A stretch of 64,000 nt of DNA from Leeuwenhoekiella polynyae (GCF_042683665.1 NZ_JBHUOO010000005.1); one strand, 5' to 3'. Counted from the first letter of the stretch, positions 33,550 to 42,361 are shown. The notes: a model not told the origin generated them from the letters alone. Numbers and translations are program-made.

Positions 33550-34680
33550 ATGCGATTTAATCTTGTTACAAAAGACGCTGCCAGTAAGGCGCGTGCTGGA
33601 GCAATCATTACAGATCACGGAACCATTGACACCCCCATTTTTATGCCAGTGGGTACAGTTGCCACTGTAAAAGGGGTTCATCAGCGGGAGCTAGAACAAG
33701 ATATAAATCCAGATATTATCTTAGGAAATACCTATCATTTGTATCTGAGACCACAAACTGAAATCCTGGAAAAGGCTGGAGGGTTGCATAAGTTTATGAA
33801 TTGGGATCGAAACATTCTTACTGATAGTGGAGGGTACCAGGTTTATTCTTTATCTGCAAATCGAAAAATCAAAGAGGAAGGGGTAAAGTTTAAATCACAT
33901 ATAGATGGCTCGTTTCATATGTTTACGCCAGAGCGGGTGATGGAAATTCAGCGGACTATAGGTGCAGATATCATTATGGCATTTGATGAATGTACACCTT
34001 ATCCTTGTGACTATAATTACGCAAAAAGATCGATGCATATGACGCATCGCTGGTTAGACAGATGTATTAGTCATCTTGAGAAAACACCAGTGAAGTACGG
34101 GTATGATCAGGCATTTTTCCCGATAGTTCAAGGAAGTACTTACAAAGACCTTAGAAAACAATCTGCAGAATACATAGCGAATTCAGGAGCGGTAGGTAAC
34201 GCTATTGGTGGACTTTCAGTAGGTGAGCCCGCTGAAGAAATGTATGCCATGACAGAGATTGTTACCGAAATCCTTCCGGAAGATAAACCGCGTTATTTAA
34301 TGGGGGTGGGAACTCCTATCAATATATTAGAGAATATTGCGTTAGGTGTAGATATGTTTGATTGTGTAATGCCTACACGTAATGGTCGTAATGGAACTTT
34401 GTTTACCCAGCACGGAACCATAAATATTAAAAATAAGAAATGGGAAGACGACTTTTCCCCGTTAGATCCAGACGGCACGACTTGGGTTGATGCGGCATAT
34501 TCTAAAGCATATGTACGTCACTTATTTACTGTAAGCGAAGCCTTGGGCCGTCAGATAGGGACCTTGCATAATCTAGGCTTTTATATGTGGTTAGTGCGTG
34601 AAGCACGTAAACATATTATTGCCGGTGATTTTTATACATGGAAAGAAAAAATGGTAAAACAAATGGATAAAAGACTCTAG
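33550..34680 (+). CDS. tgt: tRNA-guanine transglycosylase lacking the zinc cysteines
   Basis: This 376-residue enzyme exchanges guanine-34 for preQ1 in tRNAs with GUN anticodons (queuosine pathway). Present are DSGGYQVYSLSANRKI, ADIIMAFDECTPYPCD, IGGLSVGEPAEEMY, YLMGVGTPINILENIA and MFDCVMPTRNGRNG (catalytic Asp region). The usual zinc site CxCxxC near the C-terminus is absent: the aligned positions are Gly309, Thr311 and Asp314 (DPDGTTWVDAAYS). The fourth ligand, His340 in GTLHNLGFY, is kept at the normal spacing. The next gene starts right after its stop codon. Confidence 0.93.
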   Translation: MRFNLVTKDAASKARAGAIITDHGTIDTPIFMPVGTVATVKGVHQRELEQDINPDIILGNTYHLYLRPQTEILEKAGGLHKFMNWDRNILTDSGGYQVYSLSANRKIKEEGVKFKSHIDGSFHMFTPERVMEIQRTIGADIIMAFDECTPYPCDYNYAKRSMHMTHRWLDRCISHLEKTPVKYGYDQAFFPIVQGSTYKDLRKQSAEYIANSGAVGNAIGGLSVGEPAEEMYAMTEIVTEILPEDKPRYLMGVGTPINILENIALGVDMFDCVMPTRNGRNGTLFTQHGTINIKNKKWEDDFSPLDPDGTTWVDAAYSKAYVRHLFTVSEALGRQIGTLHNLGFYMWLVREARKHIIAGDFYTWKEKMVKQMDKRL

Positions 34681-35757
34681 ATGAAAATTCTTGATTGGTA
34701 CATTCTCAAGCGTTATCTAGGTACTTTTATTACCATGCTCGTACTGTTTATTCCTATTGGGATAACCGTAAACCTTGCAGAGAAGATAGATAAAATGCTA
34801 GCTAACGAGGTGCCTTTTCTGGAGGTGGCTATTTACTACCTGAATTTTACGATCTATTTTGCCAATCTTCTTTTTCCGTTATTTCTGTTTTTATCGGTGA
34901 TCTGGTTTACTTCAAAGTTGGCAAACAATACAGAGGTTATTGCTTTTTTGAGTAGTGGCGTTTCTTTCTACCGTTTTTTAAGACCTTATGTAATAGGAGC
35001 TTCTATTGTTTGTGTGGGAGCTTATATTTTAGGAACCTATTTAGCACCTAATGCCAGCAGAGGTTTCAACGAATTTACTTATGAATACCTGAAGAATGGA
35101 AAAGCAGCTCGAGAAACCCGAAATGTATACCGCCAGATAAATGATAATGACTATATCTATGTAAGCAGGTTTACACCTTCTAGTAAAATGGGACAAAATT
35201 TTACATTAGAGCACTTTGAGGATAATACCCTAAAATATAAGATTCAGGCACGCAGTATTGTATACAGACCTGAAGATACTCTTTACCGACTCAATGGATA
35301 TAAGAAACGCATTATAGGTAAAGAGGGGGATATTCTTATATCTGAATCTAAACTAGACACCTTGTTTTCTTTTGATTTAGAAGATTTAACACCGTTAGAA
35401 TATATTGCTGAAACACTTACCACTCCACGATTGCGAGAATTTATTGCTAAAGAAAAGGCGAGGGGATCCTCAGCGATTAATAGATATGAAGTAACACTTT
35501 ACAAACGCTTCAGTTTACCGGTAAGCGCCTATATCTTAACTATTATTGCAGTGGCTGTTTCTTCAATGAAACGCCGCGGCGGAATGGGAATCAACTTGGC
35601 GCTAGGTATCTCACTCGCATTTATTTTTATCTTTTTTGATAAAGTCTTTGGTACAATTTCAGAACAATCAGACTTTTCGCCTATGGTAGCTGTATGGCTT
35701 CCTAATGTATTATTTGGAATCTTAGCCATTTACTTACTCAACCGTGCGAAACGATAA
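34681..35757 (+). CDS. LptF/LptG family permease
   Basis: This 358-residue inner-membrane protein has three N-terminal membrane segments (residues ~12-34, ~53-75, ~98-120), a periplasmic beta-rich domain (~130-270) and three C-terminal segments (VSAYILTIIAVAVSSMKRRG, GINLALGISLAFIFIFF, MVAVWLPNVLFGILAIYLL). This is the LptF/LptG topology of the lipopolysaccharide export permease. Which of the two it represents is not clear. Its ATG is the base after the tgt stop, and it overlaps the EamA gene by 14 nt. Confidence 0.9.
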   Translation: MKILDWYILKRYLGTFITMLVLFIPIGITVNLAEKIDKMLANEVPFLEVAIYYLNFTIYFANLLFPLFLFLSVIWFTSKLANNTEVIAFLSSGVSFYRFLRPYVIGASIVCVGAYILGTYLAPNASRGFNEFTYEYLKNGKAARETRNVYRQINDNDYIYVSRFTPSSKMGQNFTLEHFEDNTLKYKIQARSIVYRPEDTLYRLNGYKKRIIGKEGDILISESKLDTLFSFDLEDLTPLEYIAETLTTPRLREFIAKEKARGSSAINRYEVTLYKRFSLPVSAYILTIIAVAVSSMKRRGGMGINLALGISLAFIFIFFDKVFGTISEQSDFSPMVAVWLPNVLFGILAIYLLNRAKR

Positions 35758-36661
35758 TCTCAAGAGTTACCTGCATCTACACTTCATAGTTTTTATATGG
35801 GGTTTTACAGCTGTTTTAGGAGCGCTTATAAGTATAGGTGCCACAGAACTCGTCTGGTATCGTATGCTTATTGCTTCGGCAGTTTTGTTTGTATATATAA
35901 AATTTAAAGGCATTTCGCTAAAAGCTAATCGAAAAACCCAATTGGGACTAACAGCTGCAGGAATCATAATTGCACTGCATTGGCTAACATTTTTTGGAGC
36001 GGTAAAAATTTCAAATGTTTCTATTACGTTAGCAATGATGAGTACCGGTGCATTTTTTACCAGTATTCTGGAGCCTGTTTTTTATAAACGGAAAGTAATC
36101 TGGTATGAGATTATTTTTGGTTTGCTGGTAATTTGCGGATTGTATTTAATCTTTGAGGTAGAGACTCGGTATACTGAAGGTATTATCGTTGCGCTTATCT
36201 CAGCTTTGCTTTCGGCTGTATTTACACTGATCAACGGTAAATATGCACAGAAACACAATCCTGTTGTAATTTCATTTTATGAGCTGTTTACAGGAGCGCT
36301 ATTTATAACTGTATTCCTTGCGTTCACAGCACGGTTTGATGCAGAATTTTTTCAGCTGGAACAGCTAGATTGGTTGTATTTAATTATTCTGGCCACAGTT
36401 TGTACTGCCTATGCATTTTTTGCTTCGGTAAAAGTGATGAAGCACCTCACACCATACACCATAATGCTAACCACAAACATGGAACCCGTTTACGGAATCA
36501 TCCTTGCATTTCTAATTTTAGGCGATGCTGAGCAGATGAATACAGGTTTTTATCTAGGAGCTATCTTGATTTTATGCACGGTAATTCTTAATGGGATTTT
36601 AAAAAACGTACGTAAAAGAAAGACAAGCAGGGTATTGAGTGCTGTAAAGACCATAGAATAA
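35744..36661 (+). CDS. EamA/DMT family transporter
   Basis: This 305-residue protein has ten predicted membrane segments in two EamA repeats: the first begins LHFIVFIWGFTAVLGALISI, the second begins near TEGIIVALISALLSAVFTLI. A Pro-Val-Tyr-Gly turn (NMEPVYGIILAFLILGD) is typical of drug/metabolite exporters. The substrate is unknown. The ATG at 35744 lies inside the end of the LptF/G gene, so the two are probably co-translated. There is a short CGGTTT/AAACCG hairpin after the gene, without a T-run. Confidence 0.88.
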   Translation: MRNDNLKSYLHLHFIVFIWGFTAVLGALISIGATELVWYRMLIASAVLFVYIKFKGISLKANRKTQLGLTAAGIIIALHWLTFFGAVKISNVSITLAMMSTGAFFTSILEPVFYKRKVIWYEIIFGLLVICGLYLIFEVETRYTEGIIVALISALLSAVFTLINGKYAQKHNPVVISFYELFTGALFITVFLAFTARFDAEFFQLEQLDWLYLIILATVCTAYAFFASVKVMKHLTPYTIMLTTNMEPVYGIILAFLILGDAEQMNTGFYLGAILILCTVILNGILKNVRKRKTSRVLSAVKTIE

Positions 36662-36696
36662 ATTTTTTTATTGACCGGTTTAAAAACCGATAAGGG

Positions 36697-36729
36697 TTTG
36701 GGAGAAGCTTTTTAAAACCTTTATATTTG
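36697..36729 (+). promoter_or_regulatory. Promoter of accA
   Basis: TTTG at 36697-36700 and TATATTTG at 36722-36729 are separated by 21 nt, a near-ideal Bacteroidetes promoter. The ATG is 26 nt downstream. Confidence 0.7.
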
Positions 36730-36755
36730 TCAGCTAACTAAAAATTTCCCCTATA

Positions 36756-37709
36756 ATGGAATATTTAGAATTTGAACAACCTATTAAAGAGCTAGAAGAA
36801 CAGCTCCAGAAATGCTCACTTATTGGTGAAGAGAGTGATGTAGATGTCACCAATACTTGTAAGCAGATTGAGAAAAAACTTAAAGAGACTAAGAAAGAGA
36901 TTTATAAGAACTTAACGCCTTGGCAGCGAGTTCAACTCTCGCGTCATCCTAACCGTCCCTATACTTTAGATTATATCAAAGCTTTGTGCGGCGATACCTT
37001 TCTTGAGCTTCATGGAGACCGCAATGTTAAAGATGACAAAGCGATGATAGGTGGTTTGGGGAAAATAGGTGATCAAAGTTTTATGCTTATTGGTCAGCAA
37101 AAAGGTTATAATACTAAGACCCGTCAATACCGCAATTTTGGTATGGCAAACCCAGAAGGCTATCGCAAAGCATTACGTTTGATGAAAAGTGCAGAGAAAT
37201 TCGGTATTCCTGTAGTTTGTTTTATTGATACTCCAGGAGCATATCCCGGGCTTGAAGCAGAAGAACGTGGTCAGGGGGAAGCTATTGCTCGTAATATTCT
37301 AGAAATGACGCGTCTTAAAGTGCCTATTACTGTTGTGATCATTGGCGAAGGAGCCAGTGGTGGAGCTTTAGGTATAGGTGTTGGTGATAAGGTACTGATG
37401 TTAGAAAACACTTGGTATTCTGTGATTTCGCCAGAATCTTGTTCTTCTATCTTATGGAGGAGCTGGGAGTTCAAAGAACAGGCAGCAGAAGCTTTAAAAC
37501 TTACTGCAAAAGATATGAAAAAGCAGAAGATCATTGATGAGATCGTAAAAGAACCTTTAGGAGGTGCACATAGCGACCGCGAAGCGACCTTCTCTACAAT
37601 AAAAGAAGAGATTTTGAAAGCGTATAATGAGTTTAAAAACTTATCACCAAAAGATTTGGTTGAAAAACGTATGGATAAATATTCTAATATGGGTGTGTTT
37701 AAAGGCTAA
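36756..37709 (+). CDS. accA: Acetyl-CoA carboxylase carboxyltransferase subunit alpha
   Basis: This 317-residue cytoplasmic protein, with AccD, transfers the carboxyl group from biotin to acetyl-CoA in the first step of fatty acid synthesis. Its landmarks are LEFEQPIKELEEQL at the N-terminus, WQRVQLSRHPNRPYTLDYI, FLELHGDRNVKDDKAMIGGL, FIDTPGAYPGLEAEERGQGE and IGEGASGGALGIGVGD, then SVISPESCSSILWR. The length is close to that of E. coli AccA. It is a single gene with its own promoter and terminator. No accD is seen in the window. Confidence 0.96.
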   Translation: MEYLEFEQPIKELEEQLQKCSLIGEESDVDVTNTCKQIEKKLKETKKEIYKNLTPWQRVQLSRHPNRPYTLDYIKALCGDTFLELHGDRNVKDDKAMIGGLGKIGDQSFMLIGQQKGYNTKTRQYRNFGMANPEGYRKALRLMKSAEKFGIPVVCFIDTPGAYPGLEAEERGQGEAIARNILEMTRLKVPITVVIIGEGASGGALGIGVGDKVLMLENTWYSVISPESCSSILWRSWEFKEQAAEALKLTAKDMKKQKIIDEIVKEPLGGAHSDREATFSTIKEEILKAYNEFKNLSPKDLVEKRMDKYSNMGVFKG

Positions 37710-37737
37710 TACACTTAAACATCACTTGCGACTAAAT

Positions 37738-37765
37738 TCCGGAGTTTTGTGCTTCGGATTTTTTT
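37738..37765 (+). terminator. Terminator of accA
   Basis: TCCGGAG pairs with CTTCGGA (one G-U pair) around a 7-nt loop, followed by seven T. It lies 28 nt after the stop codon. Confidence 0.7.
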
Positions 37766-37770
37766 ATGGT

Positions 37771-37828
37771 TGTTAACAAGATTATTTAGTTATCAACAAG
37801 CTAATTGTTAACTTATGGTGAACAATGG
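37771..37828. promoter_or_regulatory. Cluster of DnaA-box-like repeats upstream of dnaB
   Basis: Four related words lie within about 55 bp: TGTTAACAAG at 37771-37780, TTATCAACA at 37790-37798 (one change from the DnaA box TTATCCACA), TTGTTAAC on the other strand at 37805-37812, and GTGAACAA near 37819-37825. They could be DnaA sites controlling dnaB, or another factor's operator. Confidence 0.3.
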
Positions 37829-37841
37829 CTACGTGGAAAAG

Positions 37842-37873
37842 TTGATTCTGCCTTAACAAATTTTTTACATTCG
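37842..37873 (+). promoter_or_regulatory. Possible promoter of dnaB
   Basis: TTG at 37842-37844 and TACATTCG at 37866-37873 are 21 nt apart. The second element has one mismatch to TAnnTTTG. Its end is only 5 nt from the ATG, which would make the mRNA leaderless or nearly so. Confidence 0.35.
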
Positions 37874-37878
37874 CTCTA

Positions 37879-39441
37879 ATGGAAAATCTGAAAACTAAAC
37901 CTAATTATATTAAACCCAACAAAGATGTGATCTCTTTGGAACGTGGTAAGTTGCCACCTCAAGCTGTTGATTTAGAGCAAGTTGTCCTGGGAGCTATGAT
38001 GATTGATAAGAAAGGCGTAGATGAAATTATAGATATTCTTAGCCCTGAAGTATTTTACAAAGAAGCGCATCAACATATTTATGATGCTGTACGTGCGTTA
38101 TTTGAAAATGGCGAGCCAATTGACTTATTAACTGTTTCTGAGCAATTGAAGCAAATGGCTAAACTCGACCAAGCTGGTGGAGACTATTACCTTATACAAT
38201 TGACTCAAAAAGTGTCGTCTTCTGCACATATTGAGTATCATGCGCGTATCATACTTCAGAAATACATTCAGCGTAGTTTGATTAAGATTTCTAACGAAAT
38301 CATCGAGGAAGCTTATGACGAGACAACAGATGTATTCGACCTGTTAGATAATGCTGAGAGTAAACTTTATGAGGTTACTCAAGGAAATATTAAAAGAAGT
38401 TCTGAAACTGCACAGAGTTTGGTAATTCAGGCTAAAAAGAAAATTGAAGAGATTTCTAATAAAGAAGGTCTTTCAGGTATTCCTTCCGGGTTTGACCGTC
38501 TTGATAAATTAACTTCCGGGTGGCAGGCCAGTGACTTGATTATTGTTGCGGCTCGTCCGGGTATGGGTAAAACAGCTCTTACACTTTCTATGGCGCGTAA
38601 TATCGCTGTTGGGCAAGGTATTCCGGTGGCTTTCTTCTCTTTGGAGATGGCTTCGGTACAGTTGATAACCCGTTTGATATCTTCAGAAACCGGACTTTCT
38701 TCAGAAAAATTACGTACCGGTAAATTAGAAAAGCATGAGTGGGAACAACTCAATGTAAAAGTAAAAGGGCTTGAAAAAGCACCTTTGTTTATTGATGATA
38801 CTCCATCACTTTCCATCTTTGACTTACGTGCAAAAGCCCGCCGACTGGCTTCTCAACACGGCATCAAAATGATTATTATTGACTACCTGCAGTTAATGAC
38901 CGCAGGAGGCAGCCAAAAAGGAGGAAACCGGGAACAAGAGATCTCGATGATCTCGCGTAACCTCAAGGCGCTTGCAAAAGAGTTGATGGTGCCGGTGATT
39001 GCACTTTCTCAGTTATCGCGAGCGGTTGAAACGCGTGGGGGTAGTAAAAGACCGTTGCTTTCTGACCTTCGTGAATCTGGAGCGATTGAGCAGGATGCAG
39101 ATATTGTGTCGTTTATCTACCGTCCTGAATATTATAAAATTGACGAGTGGGATGATGAAGAGCGTAGCCCCACAGACGGTCAGGCAGAATTTATTATTGC
39201 AAAACACCGTAACGGTGGTCTAGAAAATATACGATTGAAGTTCTTAGGACACTTAGGTAAGTTTGACAACCTGGATGACTTTAATACACCGTATCAATTT
39301 GAATCTGCGATGAATCAAAACGCAGCAGCTCATGATGATACGTTTACACCAGATACATTCCCAACGCCAGATCAGGCATTTGGAAGCTCTATGAATGATG
39401 GTGGTTTTGACAGAAGCGGAGAAGATGAGGTTCCGTTTTAA
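37879..39441 (+). CDS. dnaB: Replicative DNA helicase DnaB
   Basis: This 520-residue protein unwinds DNA ahead of the replication fork. It has an N-terminal domain (PPQAVDLEQVVLGAMMIDKK and following helices), a linker, and a RecA-type motor: GFDRLDKLTSGWQASDLIIV, Walker A AARPGMGKTALTLSMA, FFSLEMASVQLITRL, Walker B IKMIIIDYLQLMTAGG, LKALAKELMVPVIALSQLSR, and RPLLSDLRESGAIEQDAD. An acidic tail ending GEDEVPF is similar to the tips that bind partner proteins. No intein interrupts the P-loop. It is a single gene. Confidence 0.97.
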   Translation: MENLKTKPNYIKPNKDVISLERGKLPPQAVDLEQVVLGAMMIDKKGVDEIIDILSPEVFYKEAHQHIYDAVRALFENGEPIDLLTVSEQLKQMAKLDQAGGDYYLIQLTQKVSSSAHIEYHARIILQKYIQRSLIKISNEIIEEAYDETTDVFDLLDNAESKLYEVTQGNIKRSSETAQSLVIQAKKKIEEISNKEGLSGIPSGFDRLDKLTSGWQASDLIIVAARPGMGKTALTLSMARNIAVGQGIPVAFFSLEMASVQLITRLISSETGLSSEKLRTGKLEKHEWEQLNVKVKGLEKAPLFIDDTPSLSIFDLRAKARRLASQHGIKMIIIDYLQLMTAGGSQKGGNREQEISMISRNLKALAKELMVPVIALSQLSRAVETRGGSKRPLLSDLRESGAIEQDADIVSFIYRPEYYKIDEWDDEERSPTDGQAEFIIAKHRNGGLENIRLKFLGHLGKFDNLDDFNTPYQFESAMNQNAAAHDDTFTPDTFPTPDQAFGSSMNDGGFDRSGEDEVPF

Positions 39442-39463
39442 TTGAACTAAAAAATATTTTGAA

Positions 39464-39497
39464 TAAAAAAGGAAGCTGATAAAGCTTCCTTTTTTTT
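39464..39497 (+). terminator. Terminator of dnaB
   Basis: GGAAGCT pairs with AGCTTCC around a 5-nt loop, with flanking A- and T-tracts. It lies 23 nt after the stop codon. Confidence 0.85.
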
Positions 39498-39565
39498 ATG
39501 GTATCTAATTTAGAAATTAAAGCAACCTTTTTTTATTAATTTCATCTTGTTATAAATGTTGATTT

Positions 39566-40171
39566 ATGAAGAGCAAGATTCTTATAATATTTTCAATCAG
39601 TCTAATAACTCATATAGCAAAAGCTCAGTTTGCAGAAAAAAATTGGATTTATGGAACATTAGGTGCCTTTGTAGGTTCACATCTTGGTGCTTCTTTTACT
39701 GCGGATTATGTTTACAACAATAAATACTCATTTGAGCTAGGTTGGGAACAAAACCTTAGATCTTCTCGAAATAAACCTGACGATTATTCTTCAGGGTTAG
39801 CAAATTTACTTTTGTTGAATTTAGCGCAACCCTATGAGAAAAGCGATGTTTTTCAGCTTCAGGTTGGAAGGGTGTTTAATTTAAATGAAACAAAAAGTAT
39901 TCGTTTAAATGTTATGTGCGGCCTCGCATTTACAAAAATTGAAGATGCATTTAACTTCAATCCTGTAGATGATGCATTCCTAACTGAGAATTATACATTT
40001 GAATACAGAAAGTATAATAATATAAGCTTAGTGTTATCTCCGCGAATAGAGTTTGCAACACGTTATTATGGACTAAGCCTATCTCCTAAATTCATTTACA
40101 ATAAAGATATAACCTATTTTGGTTTGAGTATTAATCATATGATAGGTGTACTAAGACCAAAATCCGAATAG
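39566..40171 (+). CDS. Hypothetical exported protein, beta-barrel-like
   Basis: I do not recognise this 201-residue protein. It has a signal peptide (MKSKILIIFSISLITHIAKA). Strand-like segments alternate hydrophobic and polar residues, such as WIYGTLGAFVGSHLGASFTA, KYSFELGWEQNLRSSR, SDVFQLQVGRVFNLN, SIRLNVMCGLAFTKI and YYGLSLSPKFIYN, then FGLSINHMIGVLRP. This suggests a small outer-membrane barrel. The codon use looks more AT-rich than in the flanking genes. No partner is evident. Confidence 0.6.
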   Translation: MKSKILIIFSISLITHIAKAQFAEKNWIYGTLGAFVGSHLGASFTADYVYNNKYSFELGWEQNLRSSRNKPDDYSSGLANLLLLNLAQPYEKSDVFQLQVGRVFNLNETKSIRLNVMCGLAFTKIEDAFNFNPVDDAFLTENYTFEYRKYNNISLVLSPRIEFATRYYGLSLSPKFIYNKDITYFGLSINHMIGVLRPKSE

Positions 40172-40234
40172 CTAAAAATATACTAGGCATAATCTTTGAA
40201 TCGTTGTAAATTGAACAGGATAAAAAAATAACTC

Positions 40235-41518
40235 TTGAGACTAAAAAGCGACACTTATTTTTCAAAAATTATACTAATAGCCTTCTTGTGTTTTGTTAAC
40301 ACTTCAGCATTTGCTTCCTATGTTTTAATACCTATGGATGCTGAAAGTCAAAAGGAACATCTAAAAGCGTACGGAATAACCTACTGGACGCTTGCTAAGC
40401 AAGAAAAAGTGAAGTGGTTACTCAATTACCGCGGGGGTTCATTCCTTTTGCCAGATACTGAAGCGCTACGCAAAGAATGCCAGATACGGGGTGTTTCTTT
40501 TGAAGTTCTAAGCGACGCTAAAACCGAAAGTATATTAAAAGAGATTGAGAGTCCGTCGCAAAATATGGAAGCGGTCGTACTCGAGAAAGCACCTAAAATA
40601 GCAGTATATACTCCAGATGGATCGGTGCCGTGGGATGATGCAGTGACGATGGTACTAGAGTATGCAGAAATTCCTTATGAAAAAATCTACGACCGGGAAG
40701 TGTTGGCAGATGAATTGGTTTTATACGACTGGCTGCATTTGCATCATGAGGATTTTACAGGTCAGTATGGTAAATTTTACGGGCGTTATCGTGCCGCACC
40801 CTGGTATATTCAGGAAAAGAAAGACGCTGAAGCTTTGGCAACAGCTTTGGGTTATGATAAAGTCTCACAAGAGAAGCTTGCGGTTGCAACTAAAATAAGT
40901 GATTATGTCATTGGAGGCGGTTTTATGTTTGCGATGTGCAGTGCCACAGACAGCTTTGATATCGCACTGTCTGCAGCAGGGGTAGATATTTGTGAGCCTA
41001 TGTTTGACGGTGACGCTTCTGAGGCAAATTATCAGACAAAAATAGATTTTAACAGTACGTTTGCTTTTAGAGATTTTGACCTTGAGAAAAACCCGGAACG
41101 GTATGAGTTTTCAAATATAGATACCACGCCGTTTAGAAGAGTTAATAACGATGCAGATTATTTCAGCTTAAAAAGCTTTTCTGCTAAGTGGGACCCTGTT
41201 CCTACCATGTTGTGTCAAAATCATACTGCGCTGGTTAAAGGCTTTATGGGGCAAACTACTGCCTATAATTCTGAAGTTTTAAAACCTACTGTTCTGGTTT
41301 TAGGTGAAAATAAATCAAATGGCGAGGCACGTTATATTCACGGTGTAAAAGGCAAAGGTTTCTTTACCTTTTACGGTGGTCACGATCCCGAAGATTATCA
41401 ACATTTAGTGGGGGATCCCAAAACAGAGTTGAAACTGCATCCTACCAGTCCGGGATATCGTCTTATTTTAAACAATATTTTGTTTCCGGCAGCTAAAAAG
41501 AAAAAGCAAAAAACCTGA
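40235..41518 (+). CDS. Secreted protein with a class I glutamine amidotransferase-like fold (labelled 'asparagine synthetase B' in relatives)
   Basis: This 427-residue protein starts at a TTG (40235); no in-frame ATG precedes the signal peptide (residues 1-27, ending NTSAFA). Close flavobacterial relatives carry the name asparagine synthetase B. I see neither the N-terminal Cys glutaminase nor the PP-loop (SGGxDS) of AsnB, so the name looks wrong. Residues ~125-240 suggest a GATase1-like fold: PKIAVYTPDGSVPWDDAVTM, WLHLHHEDFTGQYGKFYGRY and YVIGGGFMFAMCSATDSFDI, with Cys235 at the place of the nucleophile. The rest includes MLCQNHTALVKGFMGQTT and FFTFYGGHDPEDYQH. The stop overlaps the start of the DUF922 gene. 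Confidence 0.7.
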   Translation: MRLKSDTYFSKIILIAFLCFVNTSAFASYVLIPMDAESQKEHLKAYGITYWTLAKQEKVKWLLNYRGGSFLLPDTEALRKECQIRGVSFEVLSDAKTESILKEIESPSQNMEAVVLEKAPKIAVYTPDGSVPWDDAVTMVLEYAEIPYEKIYDREVLADELVLYDWLHLHHEDFTGQYGKFYGRYRAAPWYIQEKKDAEALATALGYDKVSQEKLAVATKISDYVIGGGFMFAMCSATDSFDIALSAAGVDICEPMFDGDASEANYQTKIDFNSTFAFRDFDLEKNPERYEFSNIDTTPFRRVNNDADYFSLKSFSAKWDPVPTMLCQNHTALVKGFMGQTTAYNSEVLKPTVLVLGENKSNGEARYIHGVKGKGFFTFYGGHDPEDYQHLVGDPKTELKLHPTSPGYRLILNNILFPAAKKKKQKT

Positions 41519-42054
41519 TGATCCGCGTTTTGTCTTTGTTGATTTGCGCTGCACTTTTATTAGGTGTTCAGAAAAAATCTTATCGTTTCCCTTGGCAGGA
41601 AAATAAGATGCTGCAATGGTCAGATTTTAAAGGAAGACCAGACCGTTCAACCAGCTATGCCGCTACTGTAAACACCGGAATTAGTCACAGATACACAATA
41701 AGTAAAGGCTATTTAGTAAAAGAGAAATCGATCATTCAAGCTAATTTCTATCCAAAACTTTCTTGGTATAAGCCTAACCTGATTGATGAGCATACGCTAG
41801 CCCACGAGCAGACTCACTTTGATATTTCTGAAGTTTACGCCCGGATATTGCGTAAAGCGATCGCTGAATTTAAATTTTCGAAGAATTCCCAGAAAGAAGT
41901 AGATGCAATTTATAAACCTATAGAACGCTCCCGTAGAGCAATGCAAACTCGGTTTGATATCGAAACGGAACACTCTCAAAATATAGAAGCCGAAGCAAAA
42001 TGGGAACGTAAAGTGCGAAATCTGTTGCACATATACGGACGATGGGCGCACTAA
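41518..42054 (+). CDS. DUF922 family exported protein with HExxH motif
   Basis: This 178-residue protein has an N-terminal hydrophobic signal (MIRVLSLLICAALLLGV). DUF922 features are LQWSDFKGRPDRSTSYAATV and a zinc-protease-like HEQTH at residues 96-100 (LAHEQTHFDISEVYARIL). The second half is a charged helical segment (KEVDAIYKPIERSRRAMQTR). Whether it is a protease is untested. It overlaps the stop of the preceding secreted protein by 1 nt (TGATG), so the two probably work in the same pathway in the periplasm. Confidence 0.75.
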   Translation: MIRVLSLLICAALLLGVQKKSYRFPWQENKMLQWSDFKGRPDRSTSYAATVNTGISHRYTISKGYLVKEKSIIQANFYPKLSWYKPNLIDEHTLAHEQTHFDISEVYARILRKAIAEFKFSKNSQKEVDAIYKPIERSRRAMQTRFDIETEHSQNIEAEAKWERKVRNLLHIYGRWAH

Positions 42055-42148
42055 CGTCTTATATTTCGTTTTAGTCTAATCTTCGCGTTAATCTTCTGTT
42101 AGAAATTCGTTTTAAAAAGTATCTGTCGATTAACTTTAAGAAAAAAAC

Positions 42149-42358
42149 ATGATACGAGAAGGAAGCGAAGTAAAATGGAAATGGGGAAACGGTATTGCAA
42201 CCGGAAAGGTTAAAGAAAGTTTTTCTAAAGAAATTACCCGTATGATAGCCGGTAGCAAAATTACCCGTAAAGGAGAAGAAGGGAACAAAGCACTTGTTAT
42301 TGAGCAAGAAGATGGGTCTGAAATTCTCAAATTAGAAAGCGAAGTTGAAAAGGCATAG
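42149..42358 (+). CDS. DUF2945 (HVA1-type tudor-like) small protein
   Basis: This 69-residue protein matches the DUF2945/HVA1 family of small SH3- or tudor-like domains: GSEVKWKWGNGIATGKVKES, ITRKGEEGNKALVIEQEDGS, then LKLESEV. It has no signal peptide. The function is unknown. It lies 3 nt before the Sua5/YciO gene and may be co-transcribed with it. Confidence 0.8.
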   Translation: MIREGSEVKWKWGNGIATGKVKESFSKEITRMIAGSKITRKGEEGNKALVIEQEDGSEILKLESEVEKA

Positions 42359-42361
42359 CCA

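Noticed and set aside
36676..36690. Hairpin after the EamA gene considered as a terminator
   Set aside because: The CGGTTT/AAACCG stem has a 2-nt loop and no T-run, so it is unlikely to terminate transcription.
40235..41518. Asparagine synthetase B
   Set aside because: The protein is exported and has no N-terminal Cys amidotransferase or PP-loop synthetase motif.
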